DNA from: Candidatus Woesearchaeota archaeon
GTDB lineage: Archaea; Nanobdellota; Nanobdellia; Woesearchaeales; JACPJR01
Assembly: GCA_016187565.1 (NCBI GenBank)
Contig: JACPJR010000003.1
Coordinates: forward strand, 50,812 to 114,811
Direction of reading: 5' to 3'
Length of the DNA: 64,000 nt
The position numbers were made by a program, and so were the translations under genes. Each line of letters starts with the position of its first letter. Positions within the stretch are counted from its first letter, which is position 1. The notes beneath the pieces are model-generated. The model was not told where the DNA came from. It worked only from the letters and a program-made list of their open reading frames with translations, and ran no database searches. This document shows positions 17,099 to 25,313 of this stretch, one piece after another.

Positions 17099-17839
17099 TT
17101 ATTCCAAATGATCCCACATGAACTGATAGATTTTTCTAAATCCTTCTGCAATGTCCTTGCTTTTGATGACAAACACGGTTGGTTCTTCTTTCAGCTTGCC
17201 AAACTCTTCTCCTGAATAGATAACGACGTAATCTCCAAAGAATTCCAAGGTCAGCTTGCTACAGTACTCCTCAGGAAGAAACTTGAACACATTGTCCTTG
17301 AATTTCAGTGGATCTTTAATGCTCTGCTGCATCCCCTCATCAAAGATGTGGTGATAGGATATCTTTGCCTTTTCTCGCTCACGATCAAACGTTAGGCGAA
17401 AGTACTTCAGCCGTGGATCAAACCACATACCCTTTGCGCCGATACAATAATAGGGCTTTTTCTCCTTTAAAATATCAAACATGTAGTTCTTATAGGCCTC
17501 AACACCCCGGTAGAAATATGCCTCTTCTTCCTGATTATTGGTTTCAAATTTCTGTACGAGTTGGGGAAGGATAGTTTCAACCTCCTCTTGTTTCTCTTTC
17601 AATAGTTCAATGAGCCGTCGTGGATGAATTCCTTTGTAGCATTTCTGGTGTTTGATGAATACCTGGGTCGCAAGGCCCTTTTCACACAACCGTTCCATAG
17701 CATCATAGACATTACTTCGGTTGATCTTTGTTTTAACTGAAAGTGTATTTACCGAAGCTTCATCGAGCTCAATCAATGCCTCATAGATTCTGGCTTCATT
17801 GAGGCTTAATCCAATCTCCATCAATGTTTTCTCATGCAT
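17099..17839 (-). CDS. TrmB-family transcriptional regulator
   Basis: 246 residues. The N-terminal winged helix-turn-helix is clear: LMEIGLSLNEARIYEALIEL, then KTKINRSNVYDAMERLCEKG. A coiled-coil linker (LLKEKQEEVETILPQLVQKF) and a C-terminal domain (YFYRGVEAYKNYMFDIL onwards) follow, the TrmB-like effector/dimerisation arrangement without the sugar-binding extension of true TrmB. TTTAAATAG-type TATA (17861-17869 on the minus strand) is ~27 nt before the ATG. A perfect palindrome, 17873-17892, abuts that promoter, so autoregulation and control of the divergent asparaginase-like genes are likely. Confidence 0.88.
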   Translation of the reverse strand: MHEKTLMEIGLSLNEARIYEALIELDEASVNTLSVKTKINRSNVYDAMERLCEKGLATQVFIKHQKCYKGIHPRRLIELLKEKQEEVETILPQLVQKFETNNQEEEAYFYRGVEAYKNYMFDILKEKKPYYCIGAKGMWFDPRLKYFRLTFDREREKAKISYHHIFDEGMQQSIKDPLKFKDNVFKFLPEEYCSKLTLEFFGDYVVIYSGEEFGKLKEEPTVFVIKSKDIAEGFRKIYQFMWDHLE

Positions 17840-17872
17840 AGAAGAACAAAATAAAAGCTACTATTTAAACTT

Positions 17873-17892
17873 TTCGTGGTATTTACCACGAA
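17873..17892. promoter_or_regulatory. Palindromic operator between the TrmB-like gene and the asparaginase-like genes
   Basis: TTCGTGGT-ATTT-ACCACGAA is a perfect 8-bp inverted repeat with a 4-nt spacer. It sits just upstream of the minus-strand TATA (17861-17869) and just before a plus-strand TATA-like ATTTATAG (about 17898-17905). This is the position for a regulator controlling both directions. A partial half-site, AGTGGT, recurs at 17905-17910. Confidence 0.7.
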
Positions 17893-17964
17893 TCAATTAT
17901 TTATAGTGGTTTAGCTTTCTTCACTTAACGGTGACTATGAGCGTTCTTACACACTCTCGATAAC

Positions 17965-18465
17965 ATGAAACCAAACAACCAATCCATCAGGATCTTTGTC
18001 ACTGGAGGAACCTTTGACAAGGAGTACAATGAACTCAATGGAGAACTCTTTTTTAGAGATACACATCTTCCTGAGGTCTTGAAGAAAGGGAGGTGTAATC
18101 TTCCTGTTACCATCAGAACATTAATGATGATTGACAGCCTTCATATGACTGAAGCAGATCGTATTCTTATTGCTGATCAGTGCGCAAAAGCGTCCGAAAA
18201 CTATATTCTCCTCACCCATGGAACTGATACCATGGTTGAAACTGCAGCGGCTATTGCACAGAGAATAAAGGATAAAACCATTGTTTTGACCGGTGCTATG
18301 ATCCCCTACCACTTTGGAAGTTCTGATGGCCTCTTCAATATGGGAAGCGCCTTAGCGTTTGTCCAATCACTCCCTCCAGGGGTGTATGTTGCTATGAATG
18401 GACAATGCTTTTCTTGGAATGCTGTTCGAAAGAACAAGGAAACAGGTGTCTTTGAGGGATGGTAA
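17965..18465 (+). CDS. Single-domain asparaginase-like protein
   Basis: 166 residues, matching only the N-terminal domain of type I/II L-asparaginases. Both catalytic threonine motifs remain: TGGTFDKEY and LTHGTDTMVETA. The usual IVLTGAMIPYHFGSSDG block follows. The family's C-terminal domain, which completes the active site of the neighbouring subunit in asparaginases, is absent. Whether it hydrolyses asparagine is therefore open. It is first in a plus-strand operon, divergent from the TrmB-like regulator. Confidence 0.82.
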   Translation: MKPNNQSIRIFVTGGTFDKEYNELNGELFFRDTHLPEVLKKGRCNLPVTIRTLMMIDSLHMTEADRILIADQCAKASENYILLTHGTDTMVETAAAIAQRIKDKTIVLTGAMIPYHFGSSDGLFNMGSALAFVQSLPPGVYVAMNGQCFSWNAVRKNKETGVFEGW

Positions 18466-19514
18466 TGGTGCATGCAGAGAATGATACCCTGAAAGAAGGA
18501 TTACATGTTATTACCACTGGTGGAACACTTGACTTTACGCTTAGTCAACGGTTTGAGGTAGAGACAGGTCAATTTGATAGTTTGGTTCCTCGAAAGCATT
18601 CAATTGTCCCTCATTTCTTAACAAAAAGAGTAAAGGTTCCATCGGATAGTATTGAGTATTCTCGGATATGTCTTAAAGATAGTCGTGAGATTACTGATGA
18701 GGATAGGAGCCATCTTCGTGATGCTATTGTGCAAAGCCCTTATCGAAGTGTGCTCGTAACGCATGGGATTGCTGATATGGAAACGACAGTAGCCTATCTA
18801 CGTGAGAACCCGCTAGAGGGAAAGGTTGTTGGTGTTGTTGGTTCTCGTATGCCTCTTGAATGGTATCGATCAGATGCAGGATTCAATATTGGGTATGCCA
18901 TTGGACAGTTACAGGGAGTAGAAAATGGTGTCCACATGTTCCACCCAACTCATATCCGTGATCGTGTTCAGCGATCATTAGATAATCTTGTCTTTCTTAT
19001 AACCGGTGGCACGATTGATTCTTTTTTTGATGAACGGAAAGACACCCCAAGACCCTTTTCGTATTCAGCAATTCCCAGCTATCTCACTGGAAGCATTGGT
19101 GTTGAACCTCCTGAACCAGATTTTGTCTTTAAACAGATCTGTATGAAAGACAGTAGAGAACTCGATGAAGTTGAAGTACGTGAACTTTTAGATTCCTCAA
19201 GTCGAAGTGCACACAAGTCTCAGATTATTACTGCAGGAACATATGCCCTTCCTGATCTTGCAAATCGCTTTGATCACCTGCTTACGAGAGGCGAAATGCC
19301 TCAATCTCGGTATGTTTTTGTTGGTGCAATGTTTCCTGAAGATGTTTATTTGAATGATGGGTGGTTTAATCTCGGCTATGCGCTTGGAAAGATGGATCAT
19401 ATCGATAAAGGAGCACATGTTGCCATGCATGGCTGGGTAACTCGTCCAGATAATGTGATGAAGCAACTTGCCAACGCACGGTTCGCCTTGTACAACCCCC
19501 AGAGGGTATACTAG
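18459..19514 (+). CDS. Tandem, degenerate asparaginase-like domains
   Basis: 351 residues made of two copies of the asparaginase N-terminal domain. Copy 1 has ITTGGTLDF, ICLKDSREITDEDR, VTHGIADMETT and SDAGFNIGYAIG. Copy 2 has ITGGTIDSFF, ICMKDSRELDEVEV, ITAGTYALPD and NDGWFNLGYALG. The THGTD motif has decayed to THGIAD and TAGTYA, so at least the second threonine site is lost in both. The start overlaps the stop of the previous gene (ATGGTAATG), so the genes are coupled; ATG at 18465 is an alternative. A binding or structural role, perhaps assembling with the intact domain upstream, is an inference. Confidence 0.8.
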   Translation: MVMVHAENDTLKEGLHVITTGGTLDFTLSQRFEVETGQFDSLVPRKHSIVPHFLTKRVKVPSDSIEYSRICLKDSREITDEDRSHLRDAIVQSPYRSVLVTHGIADMETTVAYLRENPLEGKVVGVVGSRMPLEWYRSDAGFNIGYAIGQLQGVENGVHMFHPTHIRDRVQRSLDNLVFLITGGTIDSFFDERKDTPRPFSYSAIPSYLTGSIGVEPPEPDFVFKQICMKDSRELDEVEVRELLDSSSRSAHKSQIITAGTYALPDLANRFDHLLTRGEMPQSRYVFVGAMFPEDVYLNDGWFNLGYALGKMDHIDKGAHVAMHGWVTRPDNVMKQLANARFALYNPQRVY

Positions 19515-19540
19515 TTACATCTATCTATGGAATCTTTCTG

Positions 19541-20698
19541 ATGGAGTTGATTAGCATTATGAATCCAAGTACTACGAACAGGTCAACAAGAATTATTGCG
19601 TGGGATCGTGATAACACGTTAGGATGCTTTGATAGAATGGGCGCTCGTATGAAAGGGTTTGATCCTAAAGAAATTGATGAAGAATACGGACAGGGATATC
19701 TCCTTCATGGTTTAAAACCAGGAATTGTTGAATTACTGGCAGATTTATTTCATGAAGGGTATAGACATTATATCGTAACAGCAGGGTCACCAGAAAGGGC
19801 AGCTCCAAAATTACAGATGTCTGGTTTGCATCCATTTTTTGAACTGCAATTTGCAGGAGAGAAATATCTTGAAACTTCATCAAAGTTTTATCGCTCTGTT
19901 TTACAATCTGCTGGCATAGATATTGAAGATGCTCCTGAAAGATTGCTAGTTGTTGGTGATAATCTGAATGATTTGCCTGGTGATCTTCTTGATGTTGTTT
20001 TTATTAACCATGAAAATGGGTGTTTTTATCATAGTGATGTTTTACGCCACATTATTAGAGAATTACATAAGCCTGAAGGTGGCTTTATCGCAGGGTTTAA
20101 TGAGTTATATGCAAGAGCTGAATCCCGAGATGGAAAAGATTATGTCGAAAGATACGGTTTTGTGCAGAGAACGAATAAAACAGTTGATATTGGGAACGGC
20201 GTAAAAATTACTCTTGGTGACAGCTATAATCTGATGACGAAAGAACAGGATGGAAGATATGTTGGAACAGTTCCCACTATAACTGAGATAGAAGCACCTG
20301 ATTATCGCAGAGCAATTCTTGATCCAATGCAAACAGTGACTACTATTGATCAATTAGGTGGTTATGATAAACTTGAAGAACAAGCCGAAGCATTGTTATC
20401 TGATCGTGCCAAAGCTCAACGTATAATTCATTATCTGAAGAGTTCAGTCCAATTAGTTGTTGAAGTAGAACCGCCGGTACAGCTTTCGGTGCAAGAACCA
20501 ACAGACAGAAGGACTGAGTTAGAGATTATCGCAGAACAAGGTCTTATTTTTGATGTACGTCCTCGACCGAATACTGAAGTGACATTGGAAAGGAAAGCAG
20601 AGAGGTATATTGTTGGTGTTCCACTTCCTAAGGATATTGCTTCTTGTCGAGAGGATTCTCGCGGCTATGTAAGCATTGTTTGCAATGGTGAACGATGA
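19541..20698 (+). CDS. HAD-like phosphatase domain protein with a C-terminal extension
   Basis: 385 residues. The N-terminal ~170 residues carry HAD motifs: WDRDNTLGCFD (nucleophile aspartate), YIVTAGSPERA (motif II threonine region) and VVGDNLNDLPGD (motif IV acidic pair). The C-terminal half, with TVDIGNGVKITLGDSYNLM, is unrecognised and ends in a charged region. Starts at 19541 and 19559 are both possible; GGAG at 19543-19546 favours 19559. It follows the asparaginase-like pair by 26 nt and probably belongs to the same transcript. Confidence 0.8.
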   Translation: MELISIMNPSTTNRSTRIIAWDRDNTLGCFDRMGARMKGFDPKEIDEEYGQGYLLHGLKPGIVELLADLFHEGYRHYIVTAGSPERAAPKLQMSGLHPFFELQFAGEKYLETSSKFYRSVLQSAGIDIEDAPERLLVVGDNLNDLPGDLLDVVFINHENGCFYHSDVLRHIIRELHKPEGGFIAGFNELYARAESRDGKDYVERYGFVQRTNKTVDIGNGVKITLGDSYNLMTKEQDGRYVGTVPTITEIEAPDYRRAILDPMQTVTTIDQLGGYDKLEEQAEALLSDRAKAQRIIHYLKSSVQLVVEVEPPVQLSVQEPTDRRTELEIIAEQGLIFDVRPRPNTEVTLERKAERYIVGVPLPKDIASCREDSRGYVSIVCNGER

Positions 20699-20759
20699 GA
20701 CAGCAAACTTCGTAAGAGCTTCCGATACCTTTAAATAGAAATAGGAGTAGGAAAACCGG

Positions 20760-21266
20760 ATGCCTATGCAGATGAGAGAGATACAACAGTTGCTTCACCA
20801 AGTCATACTCTTCGTACTTCTGGTCACTGTTTTCGTTATTGTTGGATGTTCTCAAACAAACAGACAGAAAGCACTTTCCTTGGATAACGCTGCTTGTGAG
20901 CGTTTGGCAGCTGAGTTGGATAAGATAATCTATGAAACACAGGGAACCATGCTTGAGCAAAACGGTGATTCCTTAATCGTTCTAGGGCTGCAACCGAATT
21001 CTGTCGGCGGAAGGCTTACTGAAATCTCCCATCCATGGTTTTATAACCAAAAAGATGAGGAGCAGGGGATGCTCACCTATCGCTTAACCCTTGAAGGCGA
21101 GCAAAAAATAGGCGATTTACTCGTCCGAATTCCTGAAGAACAAGCCCTCCCTTACGAAGTTGGTACGTTCTACCAGTTCGATGCAACGGCAACCAAAGAA
21201 GATATCCGCCATCTTGGAACCTTTAATGATCTTGAGCTTAATCGCTTGCACGCAGCTTCGTGCTAA
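20760..21266 (+). CDS. Predicted lipoprotein
   Basis: 168 residues. The hydrophobic helix VILFVLLVTVFVIVGC ends in a lipobox (VIVGC, cysteine near residue 30). The mature part is small, acidic and unrecognised, with KIGDLLVRIPEEQALPYEVG possibly a small beta domain. TTTAAATA (20730-20737) lies 27 nt before the ATG at 20760, supporting a leaderless start. Confidence 0.75.
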   Translation: MPMQMREIQQLLHQVILFVLLVTVFVIVGCSQTNRQKALSLDNAACERLAAELDKIIYETQGTMLEQNGDSLIVLGLQPNSVGGRLTEISHPWFYNQKDEEQGMLTYRLTLEGEQKIGDLLVRIPEEQALPYEVGTFYQFDATATKEDIRHLGTFNDLELNRLHAASC

Positions 21267-21345
21267 TTTCATTTTGTGCTACGCTGTTTTCGTGTGTTTC
21301 TACTCTTCAGAATTCTGGTTAAAATATAGAAACCGAAAGATTTTA

Positions 21346-21663
21346 CTATTCCTTTAGAGATTGCTTGTAAAATTCACCATCAAAGAAATAAGCTTTTCTA
21401 TCGTCGGTCATATAGTATATTGTACTATCTGGACCATAGTGTCGAGTTGCTCTTACAAAACTTCCATCTTGTTGACCGATGAATAGCCAAGTTCCAGATT
21501 GCGCACCAGATTTAATACTTACAATTATATCTGTAATGTTATCTCCTGTTAAGTCTTTATTTTGTTCAATTGTTGGTAGAGAACATCCAGTCAACATAGC
21601 AACAAGGCTTCCCGCTAAAATTGTCTCTTTTTCAAAATTTTTGATCGTGTTATATAAGCTCAT
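21346..21663 (-). CDS. Small predicted lipoprotein with one FG-GAP-like unit
   Basis: 105 residues from the ATG at 21661-21663. The start is set by a minus-strand TATA (TTATATATATAAG, about 21683-21695) ~25 nt upstream; reading from 21753 would run through the promoter. The N-terminus ILAGSLVAMLTGCSL is a lipobox. The mature part has DLTGDNITDIIVSIKSG, a single FG-GAP/VCBS-like calcium-binding unit (D-x-T-x-D-x-x-x-D), followed by short beta strands. Function unknown. Confidence 0.72.
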   Translation of the reverse strand: MSLYNTIKNFEKETILAGSLVAMLTGCSLPTIEQNKDLTGDNITDIIVSIKSGAQSGTWLFIGQQDGSFVRATRHYGPDSTIYYMTDDRKAYFFDGEFYKQSLKE

Positions 21664-21789
21664 ACTAATAGAAATGGACTTCTTATATATATAATTTTCT
21701 ACTAGTTTACTACTTAAACGTAAATATGAATCACACCCGAATTCTGAACTCAAAACCCTTTTTTAAAAGCATTTTTTGCAGAAGAAACA

Positions 21790-21862
21790 AGCCCCTGACG
21801 AGAGTTGCACTCGCGACCTCCACCTTACCAAGGTGGCGCAATAGCTACTATGCTACAGGGGC
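21790..21862 (-). tRNA. tRNA-Thr(GGT)
   Basis: Acceptor GCCCCTG (from 21862) pairs with CAGGGGC (to 21791), with discriminator T at 21790, as expected for archaeal tRNA-Thr. The anticodon arm is CCACC-TTGGTAA-GGTGG, giving anticodon GGT. No intron, no encoded CCA. The T loop reads TGCAACT: position 55 is G instead of the almost universal U. The rest of the cloverleaf is regular. Confidence 0.93.
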
Positions 21863-21982
21863 ACGGGCCACTGAAAACCGAAGTGTCTTATAAAGCTTTC
21901 GACGAGAAGAGAAGGTAGGTTTTTCAGAATCCTTACCAAAACAGAAATGTTTTTAAATACCATAGCTCCCCCATGGTTTACA

Positions 21983-22366
21983 ATGGTTATTATTCAACAA
22001 CGATCACGAACAAAGGCCTCAGGTGGCGCCAAGCGTGCTGCACGAGGTAAAAGACTCTATGAGTCTGGAAGCTTACCTACATTGACAAAGCTTGCTAACC
22101 CGAATGCAAGAGTTATTCGTACCCGTGGTGGCAATATGAAGCAGAAATTGCTTTCTACCAACAAGGTTAATCTCTACAATCCCCAAACAAAGACCTATAT
22201 GCAGGCAAGCATCAAAACAATAACCGAGAACCCTGCAAATAGACACTTTGTACGACGAAATATTATTACGAGAGGTTGTGTGGTTGAGACTGATCAGGGA
22301 AAGGCCAGAGTAACCTCACGACCAGGGCAGAGTGGCATGGTGAATGCTGTCCTTATCAGTGCATAA
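21983..22366 (+). CDS. rps8e: 30S ribosomal protein S8e
   Basis: 127 residues. Family motifs are SRTKASGGAKRAARGKR at the N-terminus, VIRTRGGNMK, and the C-terminal NPANRHFVRRNIITRG with ARVTSRPGQSGMVNAVLI. TTTTAAATA at about 21951-21959 lies ~27 nt before the ATG at 21983, making it leaderless and excluding the upstream ATG at 21947. The stop codon overlaps the start of the next gene (TAATG). Confidence 0.95.
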   Translation: MVIIQQRSRTKASGGAKRAARGKRLYESGSLPTLTKLANPNARVIRTRGGNMKQKLLSTNKVNLYNPQTKTYMQASIKTITENPANRHFVRRNIITRGCVVETDQGKARVTSRPGQSGMVNAVLISA

Positions 22367-23082
22367 TGCTGATGCAGGACCAACTTTTCTTTCTGTACAA
22401 ACGTCTTCTTGAGACCTATGGCTATCAAGGTTGGTGGCCACTTCTCTGTGAACGAGGGAAAGGGTGTAACGCACAAGGGTATCATCCGCAGTGTTACACC
22501 TATCCTCATACTGACCAGCAATGTATTGAAATTATTGGAGGAGCTATTCTTACCCAGAATACTGCCTGGAAGAATGCAGAAAAGGCACTGCTCCAACTCT
22601 ATCAGCAGAAACTACTGACCCTTCGTACGTTAGATAAGGTAACTGGTGAGGAGCTTGCCCAATATATCCGACCCTCTGGCTATTATAACCAAAAAGCCAA
22701 AAAACTCAAAAATGTTGTTCATTTTCTCACGTCAACACCACTCAAGCAACTGATGGCAATGGATACGCTAACAGCAAGAAAACATCTTCTCGAGATTCAG
22801 GGGATAGGACCAGAAACTGCGGACTGTATTCTTCTCTACGCTCTCCATAAGCCTATTTTTGTCGTTGATGCTTATACGCATACTCTGCTTACAGCATTGG
22901 GCCTTGTTTCAGGGAGAGCTTCGTACGAATCTATCCAACGCATGTTTATGGATACCCTTCCTGCTGATGAGGCATTGTTTAATGAGTACCATGCATTGCT
23001 GGTTGCCTGGGGAAAGGCTTTACACAACAAACAGCCTACTGCACGAGCAATCATGCAAGAGTTATCCAATAGATTTAAATAG
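22366..23082 (+). CDS. HhH-GPD DNA glycosylase, MagIII-like
   Basis: 238 residues. ILTQNTAWKNAEKAL and the helix-hairpin-helix LLEIQGIGPETADCILLYAL mark the endonuclease III superfamily. The aspartate in VVDAYTHTLL is in the catalytic position, whereas the lysine of bifunctional enzymes is replaced by Glu (GPETAD versus GRKTAN), so it should be monofunctional. RPSGYYNQKAKKL is the signature of 3-methyladenine glycosylase MagIII. The C-terminal 4Fe-4S cysteines are missing; four cysteines sit instead near the N-terminus (residues ~27-52). Start ATG overlaps the rps8e stop by one base. Confidence 0.85.
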   Translation: MLMQDQLFFLYKRLLETYGYQGWWPLLCERGKGCNAQGYHPQCYTYPHTDQQCIEIIGGAILTQNTAWKNAEKALLQLYQQKLLTLRTLDKVTGEELAQYIRPSGYYNQKAKKLKNVVHFLTSTPLKQLMAMDTLTARKHLLEIQGIGPETADCILLYALHKPIFVVDAYTHTLLTALGLVSGRASYESIQRMFMDTLPADEALFNEYHALLVAWGKALHNKQPTARAIMQELSNRFK

Positions 23083-23116
23083 ATCAAATATTTTAAATGC
23101 AAAAAAAGAGGACGAC

Positions 23117-23554
23117 ATGGGAATATTAGATAAAGTTGCCTTCTGGAAAAAAAAGGACGAATTTGCCGATCTTGGTCTGCCAAGCGATGGCCAAAATTTT
23201 ACTGATAATCTTGCGCTTCCTGAGCAGCAACCAGATCCAACAAGTACCTTTGATACCCTTCCGCAGCAGCCATCATTTCCGCAAGAGGCAGGGTCATTTT
23301 CCTCCTCAAGAATCAGGCCAGCAGTCCGTCCAGAAGATTATGCGCTTGCAACTCCTCCTTTGTCAGAATCTCGTTCCTATGCTCAGCCAGAACCTCAAAA
23401 TCAACATGCTGTTGAAATGATAGGCAAAAACATAGAGATACTCTCCAGTAAAATGGATGCGCTTCGTGCAGAATTAAGCATCATGAATCAGCGACTAGCA
23501 AATCTAGAACGGATGGGTTATGGTGAACGTGAAACAAGGCGAAGAAGTTGGTAA
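23117..23554 (+). CDS. Hypothetical protein with C-terminal coiled coil
   Basis: 145 residues. The start MGILDKVAFWKKKDEFADLG lies behind AAAGAGGA. The middle (residues ~25-85) is rich in Pro, Gln and Ser and probably disordered. Residues ~98-133 form a predicted coiled coil (IGKNIEILSSKMDALRAEL), then a basic end. No family recognised; the layout suggests an adaptor or scaffold. A possible promoter is ATTTTAAATG at about 23089-23098. The gene overlaps lspA by 35 nt. Confidence 0.72.
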   Translation: MGILDKVAFWKKKDEFADLGLPSDGQNFTDNLALPEQQPDPTSTFDTLPQQPSFPQEAGSFSSSRIRPAVRPEDYALATPPLSESRSYAQPEPQNQHAVEMIGKNIEILSSKMDALRAELSIMNQRLANLERMGYGERETRRRSW

Positions 23555-23948
23555 GGTCTCCTATCACCACTTTTTTTGGATTACCCTCGGCGTTCTTATT
23601 CTTGATCAGGTGATAAAAGCCTTTATTGTTCGTTTTGGAAGTTATGTCACCAATACCGGAGCAGGCTTTAGTATATTTCAACAGCAGACAGTGTTGTTGT
23701 CATGGATTTCCCTCATCGTCATTGGTAGCATAATCTATATCCTTGATAGGCTTCCTTCCCGAGGATACCTTCCTGCTGCACTTATCGTTGGCGGTGCTAC
23801 TGGAAACCTTATCGACAGAGTAGTCAGGGGCCATGTCATTGACTTTATTGATCTAAAGATCTGGCCTGTTTTTAATCTCGCTGATATTGCTATCAGTATC
23901 GGAGCACTGTGGCTGGCATGGCTTCTTTGGTTTCAGAAAGTGAAGTAA
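23520..23948 (+). CDS. lspA: Signal peptidase II (lipoprotein signal peptidase)
   Basis: Membrane aspartyl protease that cleaves lipoprotein signal peptides before the lipid-modified cysteine. 142 residues with four membrane segments. Family blocks are LDQVIKAFIV, TNTGAGFSIF, GGATGNLIDRVVRGHVIDFI with catalytic D99, and FNLADIAISIG with catalytic D122. LspA is rare in archaea, and three lipobox proteins occur in this window. No Lgt is visible. The start ATG lies inside the end of the preceding gene, so the two are translationally coupled. Confidence 0.93.
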   Translation: MVNVKQGEEVGKVSYHHFFWITLGVLILDQVIKAFIVRFGSYVTNTGAGFSIFQQQTVLLSWISLIVIGSIIYILDRLPSRGYLPAALIVGGATGNLIDRVVRGHVIDFIDLKIWPVFNLADIAISIGALWLAWLLWFQKVK

Positions 23949-23970
23949 TCACGAAAGGAAAAGGCATCGC

Positions 23971-24222
23971 TTACCCTTTCATAAAGACAACATACTCGCT
24001 TGGGAATTGATACGCTTTTTGACCATTTCGAAGTCTATCAACCGGTCGTATAACCTCGCCATCCCTAATGTAATGCCCATCCATTGGTGGATTAAATGTA
24101 CCATAATGCCCAGGTAATTCAACGTCTGCTGCAATTCTCTCTAAACTTCCATCCTCGTCCCTGAACAAAAAACGTTCGATTGGCGGATTTTGGTCAGGCG
24201 TGAGGTATATATGCACATGCAT
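23971..24222 (-). CDS. Small hypothetical protein
   Basis: 83 residues, soluble, unrecognised. MHVHIYLTPDQNPPIERFLF and a tail with ...AYQFPSEYVVFMKG suggest a small beta-rich fold. TTTATAAG on the minus strand (about 24242-24249) lies ~24 nt before the ATG. Confidence 0.6.
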   Translation of the reverse strand: MHVHIYLTPDQNPPIERFLFRDEDGSLERIAADVELPGHYGTFNPPMDGHYIRDGEVIRPVDRLRNGQKAYQFPSEYVVFMKG

Positions 24223-24335
24223 TTGCGATCACTTTTTATCCTCTTATAAATCACATAAATAAAGGATATTATTTAAAGGTTTTGGCAAATGAGTCTCTTG
24301 AGGGTTACCAATCTTATTCCTGCCTTATTTTTCTA

Positions 24336-25067
24336 TTACAGAACTCTGCGTTGGACATACCCAAAGGGTGAATATTTCCAGAATTTTTCCATGAGATAAA
24401 AGGTAGCTCCTCCCAGCCCCATCAAAGTATCAACGCTCACGAGGGGAAGGGGATTACTCTTGCTGTACCTGTGTTTAGCAATGGTTGGAATGCCATGACC
24501 TAGACGAAGTTTCTTGAGAACCTCATCTGCATCGCTACAATAGGGAAGCTTTGTATACGTGTTTCCAATAAAGGTATAAAGGTGTGCATCACTATTTCCT
24601 GCCATGGGATGTCCATGCTTTTTTGCCCATGCTTTAATAGGGCCTGTGTACATCAAACTTGCATTTTGGGTCTCGATAACAATATCTTTTTTGAGGGTAA
24701 CTTTTTCTAAATGAACTCCTTTGAACTGCCAGGTCCAAGGTCGTTTTGACCATACCTGTAGATTTGGGTGAGGGATAAGAATAGTGCCTCCCTGTTCCCT
24801 AATGCGATCAAGCGTCTCATAGAATCCTTTGAGCGGTGGAATTTTTTCACTGAGATTTAGGCCAATCACTTCTCCAGAACGGGTAAAGATCTCCTCACCT
24901 TTAATGGCGATGAAGTCTTTGGGTTGTTTGAATCGCGGCAAAGTGTTGTGATCAGTAATGGCTACACCACTTAAACCGCGTTGTTTTGCGATCTTGAATA
25001 TTTTTGCGGGCTGCATGTATGAATCAAGAGAATACTTCGAATGCATGTGAAAATCAACAGCTATCAT
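24336..25067 (-). CDS. PHP-domain metal-dependent phosphoesterase
   Basis: 243 residues. The PHP fold is shown by DFHMHSKYSLDS (H7, H9), GVAITDHNT, the glutamate in AIKGEEIF, ILIPHPN, and the C-terminal GNSDAHL. These are the metal ligands of the family, which includes histidinol phosphatases, TrpH-like exonucleases and polymerase-associated phosphoesterases. Substrate cannot be told. The C-terminal ~40 residues are aromatic and basic and may associate with the membrane. Confidence 0.87.
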   Translation of the reverse strand: MIAVDFHMHSKYSLDSYMQPAKIFKIAKQRGLSGVAITDHNTLPRFKQPKDFIAIKGEEIFTRSGEVIGLNLSEKIPPLKGFYETLDRIREQGGTILIPHPNLQVWSKRPWTWQFKGVHLEKVTLKKDIVIETQNASLMYTGPIKAWAKKHGHPMAGNSDAHLYTFIGNTYTKLPYCSDADEVLKKLRLGHGIPTIAKHRYSKSNPLPLVSVDTLMGLGGATFYLMEKFWKYSPFGYVQRRVL

Positions 25068-25124
25068 GGTTCGTCTGATAATGAGGGAACATGGGAATGA
25101 GTAACTATTTAAAGGTTATGTTGA

Positions 25125-25313
25125 CTAAACCTTTTGCTCTTTTTTCTTTTTTGTTTCTTCATGCCAAGATATCTTTTCGGTAAAAAGACCCCTGGTTGTG
25201 CATTTTGTACAGGATCCACAGCTTTCAACTAGCATGGAGGTATTGCAGCGGGGACACTGTTGTGGCAGACAAGACTCGCTTTTATAGCCACAGGTTATGC
25301 AGAAACTACCCAT
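25125..25313 (-). CDS. Small zinc-ribbon protein coupled to FeoB
   Basis: 62 residues with a rubredoxin/zinc-ribbon layout: FCITCG, C-x4-CPRC, and CGSCTKC, eight cysteines in total, then a lysine-rich tail. Its ATG overlaps the feoB stop by 8 nt (ATGGGTAG), so it is translated with FeoB. Bacterial feo operons often end in the small protein FeoC; this protein is in the same position but is not visibly homologous. A metal-sensing or accessory role is an inference. Confidence 0.75.
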   Translation of the reverse strand: MGSFCITCGYKSESCLPQQCPRCNTSMLVESCGSCTKCTTRGLFTEKISWHEETKKKKEQKV

